A stretch of DNA of 64,000 nucleotides from Branchiostoma floridae (GCF_000003815.2 NC_049996.1:3553323-3617322); one strand, 5' to 3'; counted from the first letter of the stretch, positions 33,771 through 45,152 are shown. Notes: generated by a model from the letters alone, not told the origin. Program-made: numbers and translations.

Positions 33771-34199
33771 GACGTATAGTAGAAATTGTGAGTCATACAG
33801 TGTATTACAGCACAGTTGAGGTGGTATACCCTTTCCCGATGACGAAGGGCTATTTATCTAAAGATTAGTACTGGGGTATGTTGTTGATTTGGAATTATCA
33901 TTTCTAAATGTTTGAACAGATAAATGCAGTAATGACTATTCGGTTCTCATATATTTGTACATAAACATAAAAAAAGTTTACTGAAAATTCTTGCCCGTGG
34001 GCTAATTGCAGGTAACATAAGAGACTCAAACAGTGTAAAAACAATGTCACAAGTGTCTACTCTAGTCCAAAGCTAGTAAAAGCTAACTCTAGATCCTGGG
34101 TTATTGGGTCCGACTCCTTTTTCGAAGACAGTGGAAGCCGGAAGATCTCACCTTTTCTATTATGTGTTGGTTTTGTGATGTCAGAAGGAGAACTGCTTT
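33771..34199. other. Spacer sequence between duplication arm and Helentron-like element
   Basis: I see no gene. The phrase cttgcccgtgggctaattgc...gtaacat at 33992-34018 recurs in diverged form near 56820, probably the 3' tail of an old LINE. Confidence 0.3.
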
Positions 34200-34260
34200 A
34201 TTATTTTCACTCCGCGTACCGTAGGTACGCTTCGAGTGAAAATATTTTCATACGGTTTCT

Positions 34261-34291
<31 letters not shown>

Positions 34292-36740
34292 CCCGTCGCG
34301 ACCTTTAAAGTGATTCCTCTCCGTCGTTCCTGGACCAAATGGCCTGAAATTTGGCACAAGGGTACAGTGGGCAAATACCCAGACCCGTTTTTCTCATTTT
34401 TTTGATAGATACCTTTACAATGATTTTAGGGATGTTTTAAGGTCATTTTCTGGCCCGGCTGTATATTCATGTCTCCCGTGCCCAGGTATTACGTCCAGAT
34501 GACTTGAAAGTTGGTATGATACTGCGTGAGATACTTATTAATAGGACCCCGGTATTATTTTTGGCCAAACGTCACTTCAAAATCATTTAAAAGCCAATTT
34601 GGCGGGGTATCTACGCATATTTTCACCGAGCTCGCGTTTCGCGCGTGTAACCATATATGGTCACGTTTGCACGTGCGTCCGTTGCACCATATATGGTTAT
34701 GGACGTTTCCGCGCGTGACGTAAGCTGTTTACCTGCAGCTATGCATTGTGGCTAATTGAATTTAGAAGGGAACCAATATGCGCCCGACACTTAGCGGAAG
34801 CGATGACCTGATTGGTCAGCTCGGGTACAGCCAATGAGGAAGGGTTTTTCAACTTAGCGGGAGTACATATATGTCGCCGGGAAGAAGTCCGTTAAAAGTA
34901 AGTGAAAAATTGTACTGTTTATCTTAAAATTGACAACAATACACAAATGCAGTAACAAGTTTGGGTAACTTGTCGTCGTTATTGTGCAGTTTTTGTTTGA
35001 TTTACCCACGTTTAGAGTGTCTGGATAAGCGATACCGTAGCGTCAGAATGCCGCGGTAAGTGGGAGCGCATGCATGGAATATTGTTGCGCTTTGCAGTGA
35101 CTGATGAGACAGTACTAGTATTGTATCATCAAGCTTTATTGACACGACAAAAAGTACAGTCAATTTTGTATGGCCAACTTTAAACTGCAACGAAAAAAAG
35201 AAAGAATACAGAGTATATCTTACAATTCTACTAATTAAACATTATGATATGATTCTACTAATAATCGGTGAAAAGTGTACAGTAGTTCTCTTCCATAGTA
35301 ACGTTATATGATAGTACAGATTTTCAAGGGCAAATCTACTAGTACAAACGTTACACTATTTTGTGAATTGTCCATTCAGGTTGGTTGTACAAGAATATAT
35401 GTAATCAGGTGTGGCTTTTTTCTAATCAACAAACAAAAAGGATCTTCCTTTTACTCTGGGTGGCAGTACATGAAATTACACAAAGGAAATACTAATTATT
35501 GTATTCTATTCTATTTTCTACTGGAGGAAGAGGATACACCACCAGGACTGTTGTACAGACAGGTGGGGTTGTGCCTTGATAGAGGGTGTCAATTTGACAG
35601 TGCTAAATTCATTATTGGTCGGGTGCTCGAACTCAACTAATTCCACAAAGTCTGGCCTGTCAGAGAACACAATAGTCAACTGGCTACAAAGGTGGCATCA
35701 ACAGACACCAAGGAGAGGATAGCAAAGTCACGTACAAGAAGTGTTACTGTGACAGAAACACCAGCTTTATGTTTGATTAGGCTATTTGGGACAATATTGT
35801 AACTATTAAACTAAGTGACAATTAGAGATATTATTATACCAACCATGAGTTCAAACATTGTATTTCATGACAGACATGAATACGTTTTTATGACTTTTCA
35901 GACACCACGTCATGGTATATGCTGTGTAATTTAGTAATGCACTGTAGTACAAACAGTTAATCAGAATAATTAGATAATCATAAACTGATTAGTTTATGTG
36001 GAAAATAAATGGGACGTTAAGTTTATAACAGACGTATAATAACTGCAATTGCTGCATCCTTTTTTCAGACAAAAGGCATGCAAAACATTTAGATATGCAA
36101 AACAGACTCCGTGCAAACATACAGTCGCTAATTAGCTTTGTTCATCAATATAATGTATTAGCTGATTAACTCTTAGTATAAAAACAGAATGCGATCCTTT
36201 TTGTCTGAATACAATGTGCATACATCTATATGTATTTGTAATGATAATGTAATTGCAGTGCAGCCATGATATCCAATTGGATTTTTTTTTAAATTGCACT
36301 TCGCTTAAAACGGCTAATAAGCATATCTTGGTAAAGAGTTAAAAGTGTAGTGCAGTTTGGTGATGTCTGCTTGTATGAAGATTAGTTATGCTTGTGACAA
36401 CCTTGAATAAGTGCAGTAATTGCCCTTGCCTTGTGTAAATAAGCAGGAAAACTTTAATCATAACCACGCTATTGTCTGCTGTGGGTACGTAATACCAACG
36501 TTTAGGGTCGCATAACGTGTTGCATCAGTAGAAAATTTCCGTTTGTGACATTATTTTTTTTTTCTTGAAGTAAAACGGTGCTTGCTTTGTTAATGTGTGA
36601 AACATTAGCATGCTGTGTGCGTGTTGTAATAAAGAAATAAAAGTTTGATTACCGTACAGTACTCACATTGGATTTTTCAAGTTCAATTTTGGAAAAGTCC
36701 ATTTTTGCATAAAGGGGAGAGCGGAGTGAAAATAGCTGAA
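34200..36740 (-). mobile_element. Helentron-like (HINE) element, family A, copy 2, apparently complete
   Basis: On the minus strand this is the same element as 1-2307, here with both ends. The 3' end has the hairpin at 34204-34242, then a TTCT/GAAA microsatellite (34258-34293) and two 160-bp cores. The 5' end is marked by the 14-base word gcggagtgaaaata (36721-36734), whose exact complement is the outer arm of the 3' hairpin (34202-34215). A 5' sub-terminal repeat that matches the 3' hairpin arm is a hallmark of Helentrons. The element is about 2.5 kb. A plus-strand frame of 110 codons (35308-35640) in the passenger region is not recognised, and in copy 1 it is frameshifted in an A-run. No Rep/helicase is present. 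Confidence 0.75.
34651..34696. promoter_or_regulatory. Paired CArG boxes in family A copy 2
   Basis: The word ccatatatgg at 34651-34660 and 34687-34696 keeps the same 36-bp spacing as in copy 1. The flanking CpG-rich sequence is also conserved between copies. Binding by SRF or another MADS factor is only inferred. Confidence 0.4.
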
Positions 36741-38479
36741 TTTGCTCCTAAGCAAATACCGGCCTTTCTAGTTTTTGTCAGTGAATGTGAGAAAGTTTGG
36801 GTGGAATTTGGTGGCCTCTTTAAACAGCTCTTTTCTTTCGTGATCGTAGAAAGAGCAGTTTGACATGAAATGTGTTTCGTCTTCCACCACGTTTGACATG
36901 CACTGAAACGTTTAGGGTGCTTGGTTTCTACATTAGCTTATCAGAAACTACAAACCAGTTCGATTACTATTTCTGAGCCGTGCTTATTCAACTTATACAA
37001 TGCTTATCATAATAACATATAATACAAGGTGCCTCAATATGATAACAGCAGGATTGCAGTTACAGGTGTAGGGATAAGATATGTCTATTACCAGGTCCAA
37101 TTGCATTTCAGAAGAAGCGAGTCTAAATGATACAGAGGGAGTTAGTCTAACCAACTAGTAGGAAATCCAACAGATGGGCTAGCTCTCAAGCGTCCTTACC
37201 TCAGTCCCGTGGATACCGACTGATCAATATCGTCATACAATCTCTAAGGTCAACTAACATAACAAAAGCTTGTCTAACTTTTATTAGGTCACACTGACTT
37301 AATTTTATATGAATGACATCCTCTTGAGACCACAAAAGTATGCAGAAGGACGAACAGAAAAAAATTCCAGTAAAAGAATTCTGCCTTTATACTTTTTACA
37401 ACTACCATCAATTCATGAACACTGACAATATTTGCAAAGAAAAATATGCATAGACACGTAAGCAGAAGAACAGACAATGTGGTTTTCTCTCCCTTCCACG
37501 TGAACTTTACTTACGCATCCACCTCAACACTAATCTAGGTAGAAGTCTGAAAAGATGACATTTTTACAGATGGGTTCTCTGATTGCAGTACGTGACGGTG
37601 TCTAGTGACGTCTGTTTTGTAACCAGTCTACAGCTTAGAATATGAAAAGACCTAGGTAAGAGTTTAGATCCATGGGAACTTTATTTACGCCTCCACTTCA
37701 AGACCAATCTGGGTACAAGTATGAAAACAAGACGTTTTACAGATGAGTTCTGTGATTACAGTACGTGTTGGTGTCTAGTGACGTCTGTTTTGTAACGCCA
37801 CACTGACTTATTTCTATGCATGACATTCGCGCGTGCATTAGTTTTAGCCTGTTCTAAAAATCAGTGGCCACATGTGACTCAATAGCATCCCTGGTCAATC
37901 AGAAATTTATGCTTACCAGAGGATCTGTTTTCTATGGCAAGGTAGCACGTGGTCAGGGCATGAGGCCACAGCACCTTTGTTTCCCTCTTTAAACAAGAAT
38001 GGCAATAAAAACAATATTTCTATGACGATGATTGTATCTTACAGTCTTGCTAGAAGTGAACATAAGAGAAAACAAGCAAGCGAAAAAATTGGACTGAATG
38101 TTTAGTCTTGTGGTTTTAGTTACATTTTTTGCTGGACGTTTTTTCTGTTCGCCCTCCCGCATTAGTTTTATGGTCTCCAGAGGATGTCATCCATAAAATA
38201 AAGGCAGTATGGCCTAATAAAAATAAGATGCATGTCTATGTACAAACTTATGTTTATATGATGTACAATTATATGAGAACGAAATAGTTATCACTTCATT
38301 TATCTTTTCAATGTAGCATAATCAATTTATGATAGATGTCTCTATACAATCTTATGTTTATGTACAATTATATGAGAACGAAATAGTCATCACTACATTC
38401 ATCTTTTCAAACATCTAGAAATGATAATTGTCAATGAACTACATACACCAGTGCTAATCTTCAGATAGATAGTACTTTC
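36741..38479. other. Spacer with several copies of a local repeat
   Basis: No gene is supported. Repeat units with acagacaatgtg, ttacagatgrgttctctgat and gacgtctgttttgta occur at 37455-37625, 37680-37800 and (outside the spacer) 40590-40750. They are the same family as at 27845 and, inverted, at 28485-28680. A block at 37870-38180 is the inverse of about 27925-28460. A unit of about 110 bp (acaattatatgagaacgaaatag) is directly repeated at 38263 and 38368. Confidence 0.5.
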
Positions 38480-40230
38480 TACAGGTAATATATAGATTTG
38501 AACATTCCTCCAATGGAAAATGCTGTTTTGTTTGGAATGTCCAATGCAATGTTAGTATCCAAATAAACTAATAAAATACTTGAAGTACTGTCTAATGCAA
38601 GTATAATACAGTGTTTAAACATTGATACTATACTTTGTTTTCTAAAAAATGTTGCCCTTCTAGTTCCATACAACATTGCAACTAAAGTAGACCTCTGCTA
38701 CAGCATGTAAGCACTGTTTTGATTTTGCAATGTTACAGGTTCAGTTTTGAGCTGAGTGTCTTTAGTCAATCTCCTTTTCTACTACACTTCTTGCGTCACG
38801 CTTGCGTCATTGCGGGGTTCGAAAGATACTCAACGAATTTCGTAGATTCAGAGATAAAGAACGAATTTTCTTACTTTTTGACGTGTGTATTTTGTCGTCT
38901 TCCAAGTCATACTTTTACGTGTTACGCAAATTATTAAAAAAATCGGATAAAATATAAAAAAACAGTAGCGCAGTGAACGAACCCCGCAGTAACGCAAACT
39001 TGACGCAAGTGCGTTGAGAGTGCAAGTTTAGTCAGCTTGGATATACATGTAGCATTTTATTTTGTACAGACGATAGCACAATATCACAATAGTAAGGCAA
39101 CTCATAGTACCCGCCATTGCACTGACTACAATGTTTTGGGCTGCGATTCCTTTTGCTGTTGTGGTGTTATTTTTAGTTGGTTTAGGTTTAGTGTCAGAAC
39201 GAGCAGTTGCATTCAAGGTGCTGGTTACCATAGCCTGTGTCTGGCTAGTGGACTGAATCTTAGCCTCCTTTGTAGTGGTCATAGCAGCTTTTGTGGTCAG
39301 CTGGTGTGGTCCACGACCGGTCAGTTTGTTGGACACGTCTGATAAAGACAGCCCGTTCAGTTGACTTGGACTGTGACAGAAAGTACGATTCCGGTTGGGA
39401 AAAAGAAAATAGGCTGCGCAAGACTGCCAACAGCGCGCTTTAAATATCTCCCCCTCACAGGCTTGTAAACACGCCATCTTGTCAATCAGCCAGGAGAGGT
39501 CACAGTCACAGTGAAAGGGGTTTCCCGCGATCAAGGCCATGCTCACTTGTGGCCATCCCAGTTCGTACTGAGAGAACGACGTAAGTTTGTTAAATCTTAC
39601 ATCAAGGATTTCAAGCTTCGGCAGCTGTTCTATGACGATGTCCAGCTGCACATGCCATAGTTTGTTTCTATTTAAAACTAGATGACGCAAAGCCGGCAGA
39701 GCACGCAACGACGTCCAGGAAAACCACTCCATGTAGTTCCAACTAAGGTCCAAAGTTTCCAATAGCGGTAGTTGTGGCAGGTGAGTTACGTTTCTGATGT
39801 TATTGTACCTGGCAGTAAGTCTTACAACGTTGGACGGTATGTCATCAGGAATCGTTTTAAGGTTTCGGAGATCACAATCAAGTGAATTCCCATTCAACAA
39901 TTGGTGCTGTTGTATTTTACATTTAGCCGACAGACAAAAACAACTCGACCACAGACATCCAAACAAAACGAGCAGCAACAGACCACTTACTTTCATATTT
40001 AACAGGTGGTCGTCCGTCTCTGTCAGTTTCTATGACTTCGTTTCAAATAGAAACTAAAATAAACCCTTTAAAGTTTGCCTGTTGTCGTTTTAGACTGGTT
40101 CGGAACAGCGCCCTACAACAGTAGGTGCTGCGGTGAAATTAAACGGCTTCTGTCTGTTGCAGCAATCTTGGTGACATGTCGATGAATATGCATACCGTTA
40201 TGACGTTTCGTTATGTAACATATTGTTTTT
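38480..40230 (-). repeat. Right arm of the inverted LRR-gene duplication
   Basis: The reverse complement of this interval matches the left arm from the 5' flank (40010-40230: caccaagatygctgc, gcagcacctactgttgtagg) through the gene to the 3' flank (38480-38760: gctgtagcaga, cattttccattgg). It carries none of the four insertions of the left arm, so it preserves the more ancestral arrangement. Confidence 0.75.
39028..39996 (-). CDS. Small LRR single-pass membrane protein (intact paralogue)
   Basis: Single exon, 322 residues. It has a signal peptide (about 1-22), an LRR N-cap with Cys26 and Cys41, about four LRRs (LETLDLSWNYMEWFS, LRHLVLNRNKLWHV, LEILDVRFNKLTSFS) and an LRR C-cap (NPFHCDCDLSWLID and further cysteines). 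A Thr-rich stalk, a transmembrane segment (about 285-307) and a 15-residue basic cytoplasmic tail complete it. The very short tail means that signalling would need a partner; adhesion or co-receptor roles are possible, but none is demonstrated. It converges on the interrupted copy at 31126-32725, and most residues are identical between the two. The start is fixed by the signal peptide and by conservation. Confidence 0.88.
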   Translation of the reverse strand: MKVSGLLLLVLFGCLWSSCFCLSAKCKIQQHQLLNGNSLDCDLRNLKTIPDDIPSNVVRLTARYNNIRNVTHLPQLPLLETLDLSWNYMEWFSWTSLRALPALRHLVLNRNKLWHVQLDIVIEQLPKLEILDVRFNKLTSFSQYELGWPQVSMALIAGNPFHCDCDLSWLIDKMACLQACEGEIFKARCWQSCAAYFLFPNRNRTFCHSPSQLNGLSLSDVSNKLTGRGPHQLTTKAAMTTTKEAKIQSTSQTQAMVTSTLNATARSDTKPKPTKNNTTTAKGIAAQNIVVSAMAGTMSCLTIVILCYRLYKIKCYMYIQAD

Positions 40231-41860
40231 GTTGGTGTGGTCTTCTTCTTTTTCTTACTTCTTTCTTCATTCTTCTGTCATTTTTGGCGACGCCTCAGGG
40301 TTGAGCCTATTTTTCTTTCAGTAATTTCCCTTTTACGAATTTTGCTTTCGCAAACCTGTAATTGCTCATCTTTGCTGTACCGGATAAAATTTGGTTCACT
40401 CTCTTGCTATAACAGCTAATATTTTGTTTATATTTGCTATACCAACTAATATTTTGCATTTGATGTAACAGCTAATATAGTAATGTCACTGGCAGTTCTA
40501 ATTATAAGCTCTGATTGGTTCATGAGAGTAGAAGAAGAAAGAAGATGAACACACTACAAAAACAACATGTTTTCCCTTCGGAAAAAAATATACATAGCCA
40601 TAAGTAGAAGAACAGACAATGTGATTTGACTTACGCCCCCACAACAAGACCAATCTAAGTAGAAGCCTGAAAACATGAGTTTTACAGATGAGTTTTCTGA
40701 TTACAGTACGTGATGGTATTTTTTGACGTCTGTTTTGTAACCAGTCTACAAATTAGAATATGAAAAGACCTAGGTAAGATATCATCGAATGTCATGAACA
40801 TTTCTGCATTTACAGTATACACCTGGTCAGAATAGACTCGGGTGTATGGTTGCTACTGTAAATGTAGAAATTTTCGCATTGGTTTTATGTCCACATCCTC
40901 TGGCAACTTCTACGGCATTGCTATTCGTTTTCCGATATGTTGTTTCAACCTACAACCATCATTGGAAAACAGAGATCACACACCACCAGAAATTATTCAC
41001 ATTTCACTTTTGATAATACAAAAAGGAGACATAGACGACCAGAATTTCAGAAACAATAATAAACATGCAGGACACACGGGTATAAGTTTTATGTGTTTGA
41101 CTTACAGAAGTATTTTACATATGGGCGATCACAAACAACACAGCCTTTCAATGCACAATCAGACTACACTCCTTTTTTGCCTTGGGGTATTTTAGCATGT
41201 AGTTGTACGAAAACAAGCAAAAAAACATAAATAAGTGAGTGAGTATCTATACTGGGTCGCGCTAGCTTGAGACAAATTTTTGTGGTATCAAACTTTGCGA
41301 ATTTTTCGCCAGTTTTCCCTTCCCGTCACACTGACGTCTGACACACGGGTAAAATACGTGACCTCTAAAAACAAAATGGCCGCCCCCGGAATATCACATT
41401 CCTCAGTTTCGGCACCAAAATTAGATACAAGATAATTCTATTGGAAATATGGTAGTTTTACCGCTGAACTACAAACCTATGTACAATGATTTGCGAGGAC
41501 CCTTTCGCAAACAATCGCAAACAGACTTTCAATACCACAACAAATGTATTTGGGAAGCAATGTCTAATACATTTTACTCTTTTATCATGAGCAAGAGCTA
41601 TTACACAAAGGTTATGGAATATAATGTGATATGGAATACAAGTTACGAATAAGAATTACAGTAGAGAAAATACTGAAAGTTTCAAGTTATGGATTAATTT
41701 CAGTACATAGATTTCGTGAAAAATATAAGTCATACATGTGCTACCATCAGACGAAAATGCCTATATTTTTGGCGACGCTCCAAGGACGGAGGCATTTTTG
41801 AAACTAGTGTTGGACCACGATTTTTTAGAACCGAAAACACGACATTTTCTTCCTTATGCC
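40231..41860. other. Intergenic DNA, no gene recognised
   Basis: It contains a further local repeat copy at about 40590-40750 and AT-rich sequence. The phrase near 41365-41400 (gacctctaaaaacaaaatgg) has a diverged counterpart at about 45625-45660, pointing to an old dispersed repeat. Nothing else is apparent. Confidence 0.35.
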
Positions 41861-43057
41861 TTAGGGAATAATAGAATACCGTTTACCGTAAAGGTTAAGA
41901 GAGGTATTTCTCAGCTCTTCTTTTGTCTCAACTATTTGATAATGGAATAACTCCATGGCCTTCTTACAAACGGACTGAATGGTGTTTACTTGACGAATAC
42001 TAAGTCTGGTTCTCCACTCGTTGGACGTTTTCATAGGATCTTTTTTTGTTCCGAACGGATTTTCTCTGTCTTTTCTTCTCTTCGCTGCATGAATGTGATT
42101 TTCTAGCCATTTAGAGACTTCTGTTTTTGGAGAAACGCCGATAAATTTATACAGTTTCTCCATAGAATGTATTGGTTCCATTCCGACATCCTCGTATCGA
42201 ATTACGGCGAAGCGTCCGCTTAGCCAATCAGCTTTGTTTCTGTAAAGTTCCGCGTTTCTAATCATCCAATCACAGAGCTCCTGCACTTCTGCCTTGTTGA
42301 CCTTGTCGTGAAGAACAGTCATAACGGAAACGTTCTTTTTGCTGAGATTGAGGCGTGACGCAATAACGGCTCGCGGGTCTCTCACCAACTGAATTATTTT
42401 CAAATTCAAATCGTCCTCTTCTGCCATTGGCTGGAGTAGTTTTATATCGTCCAATCGGATCGTCTTAATCGCTGTGAACTGTTTTCCTTCGCAAGTTGAT
42501 TGCAAAACGGTTGGAAGTGTATTTTCTGGAATCGGACATCTTTTTGGCCAGGTGGCGTTCGCACTTTTGTCTCTGAAACCGTCGCACATTTTGTCGACTG
42601 CATGGCATGTTGTCATCACCCCTAAACCTTTCGTGGTGAGATAAAATTTCATAACGTCCTTTATTTGCTCAAATCTACAGCCAGAAACTCCTCTCAAAAG
42701 CTCTAGCTGCATGCCTGGATTGTTGTAGGTTTTGTTCTTGTGGTTTTCGAGGGCCCAAAGCGGCTCAAATATGTAGAAGGCATTTGGGTGCTGATTAAAT
42801 ATTTCACCAACGAACGTGAAACCACTCCTCATTTGAGTGACGATTATAACTGCAGTTCGTCTTTGAGTTGCTAGGGGCGTTACTGTACTGTACTTACCGA
42901 TTTCCGTACCTTGAACGTTACGTGTCAATTTTACTGCAGCTGGTCCCATGTGTTGAATAGTCGACAAGGCATACAGGTAGGCGACACACCCAAATAAAAG
43001 AGTGATGATAAGCGCGATTCTGAGATTCAGAAATAAAAGTGCTTTACAAAAGTGCAT
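41861..43057 (-). CDS. Carbohydrate sulfotransferase-like protein with altered PAPS loop
   Basis: Single exon, 398 residues. An N-terminal anchor (about 11-31) precedes a short stem and a lumenal domain homologous over its whole length to the proteins at 25774 and 48349. The PAPS 5'-phosphosulfate loop reads MRSGFTFVGEIF: Phe80 (codon TTC) replaces the Ser found in both paralogues (RSGST). The 3'-phosphate motif LVRDPRAVIASR is intact, and the C-terminus ends NLYGKRYSIIP. There is no frameshift or stop, so the gene is maintained as a frame. The loop change could lower or abolish sulfotransfer or alter the enzyme; one nucleotide (TCC to TTC) would be enough to create it. It may also be a rare allele or an assembly error. 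Confidence 0.88.
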   Translation of the reverse strand: MHFCKALLFLNLRIALIITLLFGCVAYLYALSTIQHMGPAAVKLTRNVQGTEIGKYSTVTPLATQRRTAVIIVTQMRSGFTFVGEIFNQHPNAFYIFEPLWALENHKNKTYNNPGMQLELLRGVSGCRFEQIKDVMKFYLTTKGLGVMTTCHAVDKMCDGFRDKSANATWPKRCPIPENTLPTVLQSTCEGKQFTAIKTIRLDDIKLLQPMAEEDDLNLKIIQLVRDPRAVIASRLNLSKKNVSVMTVLHDKVNKAEVQELCDWMIRNAELYRNKADWLSGRFAVIRYEDVGMEPIHSMEKLYKFIGVSPKTEVSKWLENHIHAAKRRKDRENPFGTKKDPMKTSNEWRTRLSIRQVNTIQSVCKKAMELFHYQIVETKEELRNTSLNLYGKRYSIIP

Positions 43058-43540
43058 TTTTCACCAACTAGCTTGACACGTGTGTCTTACACAATCTCTC
43101 ACTGTCGGCGGTTGATTGGCCAGATGGATCTGACCAATGGGAGAGCTGCTAGAAGACTTGATTATGTCCGTCTAATTTTTCATCCAATCAAAACTATTAA
43201 CCTCCTCCAGACGGTTTTGTTTTGGTGGAGTGGCTGTAGATGCATGTGTCAATCAAGAGTATAACTCGAGAATCTGTGAATGGATGTTCATAATATTTGG
43301 TAGGTAGGTAGATGTCGGCAAGTTTGAAAATATGGCGGTTTACTACGGTTCTACAGCGGAACTTGTATGTATGTTTCCAATTGAAACATACGGGAAAACA
43401 ACACAGAATGGAGTACAGTTTCGCTACAGTAATGGCTTCACAAGTTGTTACTCCTGTCTGCTGGTCTTTGTAGATTCCTATAAAGACAAGGAAGAACTTA
43501 ATTGTTTAAAAATTATGTTTGGCAATACAGATTGCAAAGT

Positions 43541-43748
43541 AACGCCAGTTCTCCTTTATCCGCGGGGTAACCTATGTCAATTTTTATGAAAGACGTACTT
43601 TGATAACAAGTAGACAGACTGTGGTTTCAAACTAGAATATTATGAAAATTTTGTAATGTAAAAACACTGACTTGGGGTCCCTAAAGACCCTGTTTTTTTA
43701 AATACAACGGATATAGGTTACCCCGGCGGATAAAGGTGAAGTAGCGTT
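43541..43748. mobile_element. MITE with ctttatccgc...ggtaacc inverted repeats
   Basis: The left end (aacgccagttctcctttatc, then cgcggggtaacctat) and the inverse of the right end (ataggttaccccggcggata, then aaggtgaagtagcgtt) match over about 40 bp. It is about 208 bp with no coding content. Related ends occur near 23050 and 24312-24348. Confidence 0.6.
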
Positions 43749-44643
43749 GATCAACAATTTGCCTCTATTTCCCCATACGGCTACAATGAGGTGCGAATCC
43801 TTTGCTTATTAAGCCCGGGTGAGCAGATTATTGGAAATCGCAATGTTTTAACTGCTTGAAAAAAACAACAACCAACAAAATAATGATGTAAATGTGGGAA
43901 TACAGTACAGTAGATGTCAATATTATACTGATTGCCTTATCCAAAATATTTCCATTTTTAACGCTATAATATTGCTTAGGTTGTCTTCAAAACGCCACTT
44001 TATTTAGTAGAGTTACGTGAAGAGTTATTGACAAGCGTTTTTTGTGTTTTCACCCAGGGGTAACTTAGAAAGGTCACAGCGATATGGAATGTATTCGCCT
44101 GGCTTAACAATAAACTTCACAAAAGCCGTTCTCCAATATACAATAATTGTGTCCGGTACACGCGTGGGTGCCATGACATTGCTAGAGGGTTCGTTTGACC
44201 TTATGCATTTCTAGATGCCGCCTTATGGGGGTGATGCAACAACATCAAGGATTTAAACCGTTGAAAATCATTTCTTGTAGGATTTTGTGTGAAATCTGAG
44301 CATTTTGGAGTGGCTGCGGTGGGAAAGAGAAGAATTTCAATGTACCTTCGATACGGTACATGTATTCAGCTAATAATATCCCCTCACATGTAGCGAAAAT
44401 CGATCAGACGACGAGTCTGCGAGCTCTAAATTACAAGGAGACATGACTATGACGGGAAGAGGGGGAACTCTGCCATTTCTTCGTCGGCATCAAGATCATG
44501 CCTCCTCGTAATTTAGAGCTCGCTGACAACTCGGCCGAGCTAAATTCTTGATTTGTATACGGGGCTTAAGCACACCGGGTAACCCATACCCGTCTTGAAC
44601 AGATTAACAACTAGTGGTGCATAGTGTCAGTACGGGCTGTACA
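43749..44643. other. Intergenic DNA with an inverted repeat at 44419-44523
   Basis: The word gcgagctctaaattac (44419-44434) is repeated inverted at 44508-44523 around a loop of about 73 bp, probably a MITE core. No gene is seen before the assembly gap. Confidence 0.35.
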
Positions 44644-45152
44644 NNNNNNNNNNNNNNNNNNNNNNNNNNNNNNNNNNNNNNNNNNNNNNNNNNNNNNNNN
44701 NNNNNNNNNNNNNNNNNNNNNNNNNNNNNNNNNNNNNNNNNNNNNNNNNNNNNNNNNNNNNNNNNNNNNNNNNNNNNNNNNNNNNNNNNNNNNNNNNNNN
44801 NNNNNNNNNNNNNNNNNNNNNNNNNNNNNNNNNNNNNNNNNNNNNNNNNNNNNNNNNNNNNNNNNNNNNNNNNNNNNNNNNNNNNNNNNNNNNNNNNNNN
44901 NNNNNNNNNNNNNNNNNNNNNNNNNNNNNNNNNNNNNNNNNNNNNNNNNNNNNNNNNNNNNNNNNNNNNNNNNNNNNNNNNNNNNNNNNNNNNNNNNNNN
45001 NNNNNNNNNNNNNNNNNNNNNNNNNNNNNNNNNNNNNNNNNNNNNNNNNNNNNNNNNNNNNNNNNNNNNNNNNNNNNNNNNNNNNNNNNNNNNNNNNNNN
45101 NNNNNNNNNNNNNNNNNNNNNNNNNNNNNNNNNNNNNNNNNNNNNNNNNNNN
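44644..45152. other. Assembly gap (509 N)
   Basis: A run of unknown bases. The true length and content cannot be judged, and any open frame across it is meaningless. Confidence 1.
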
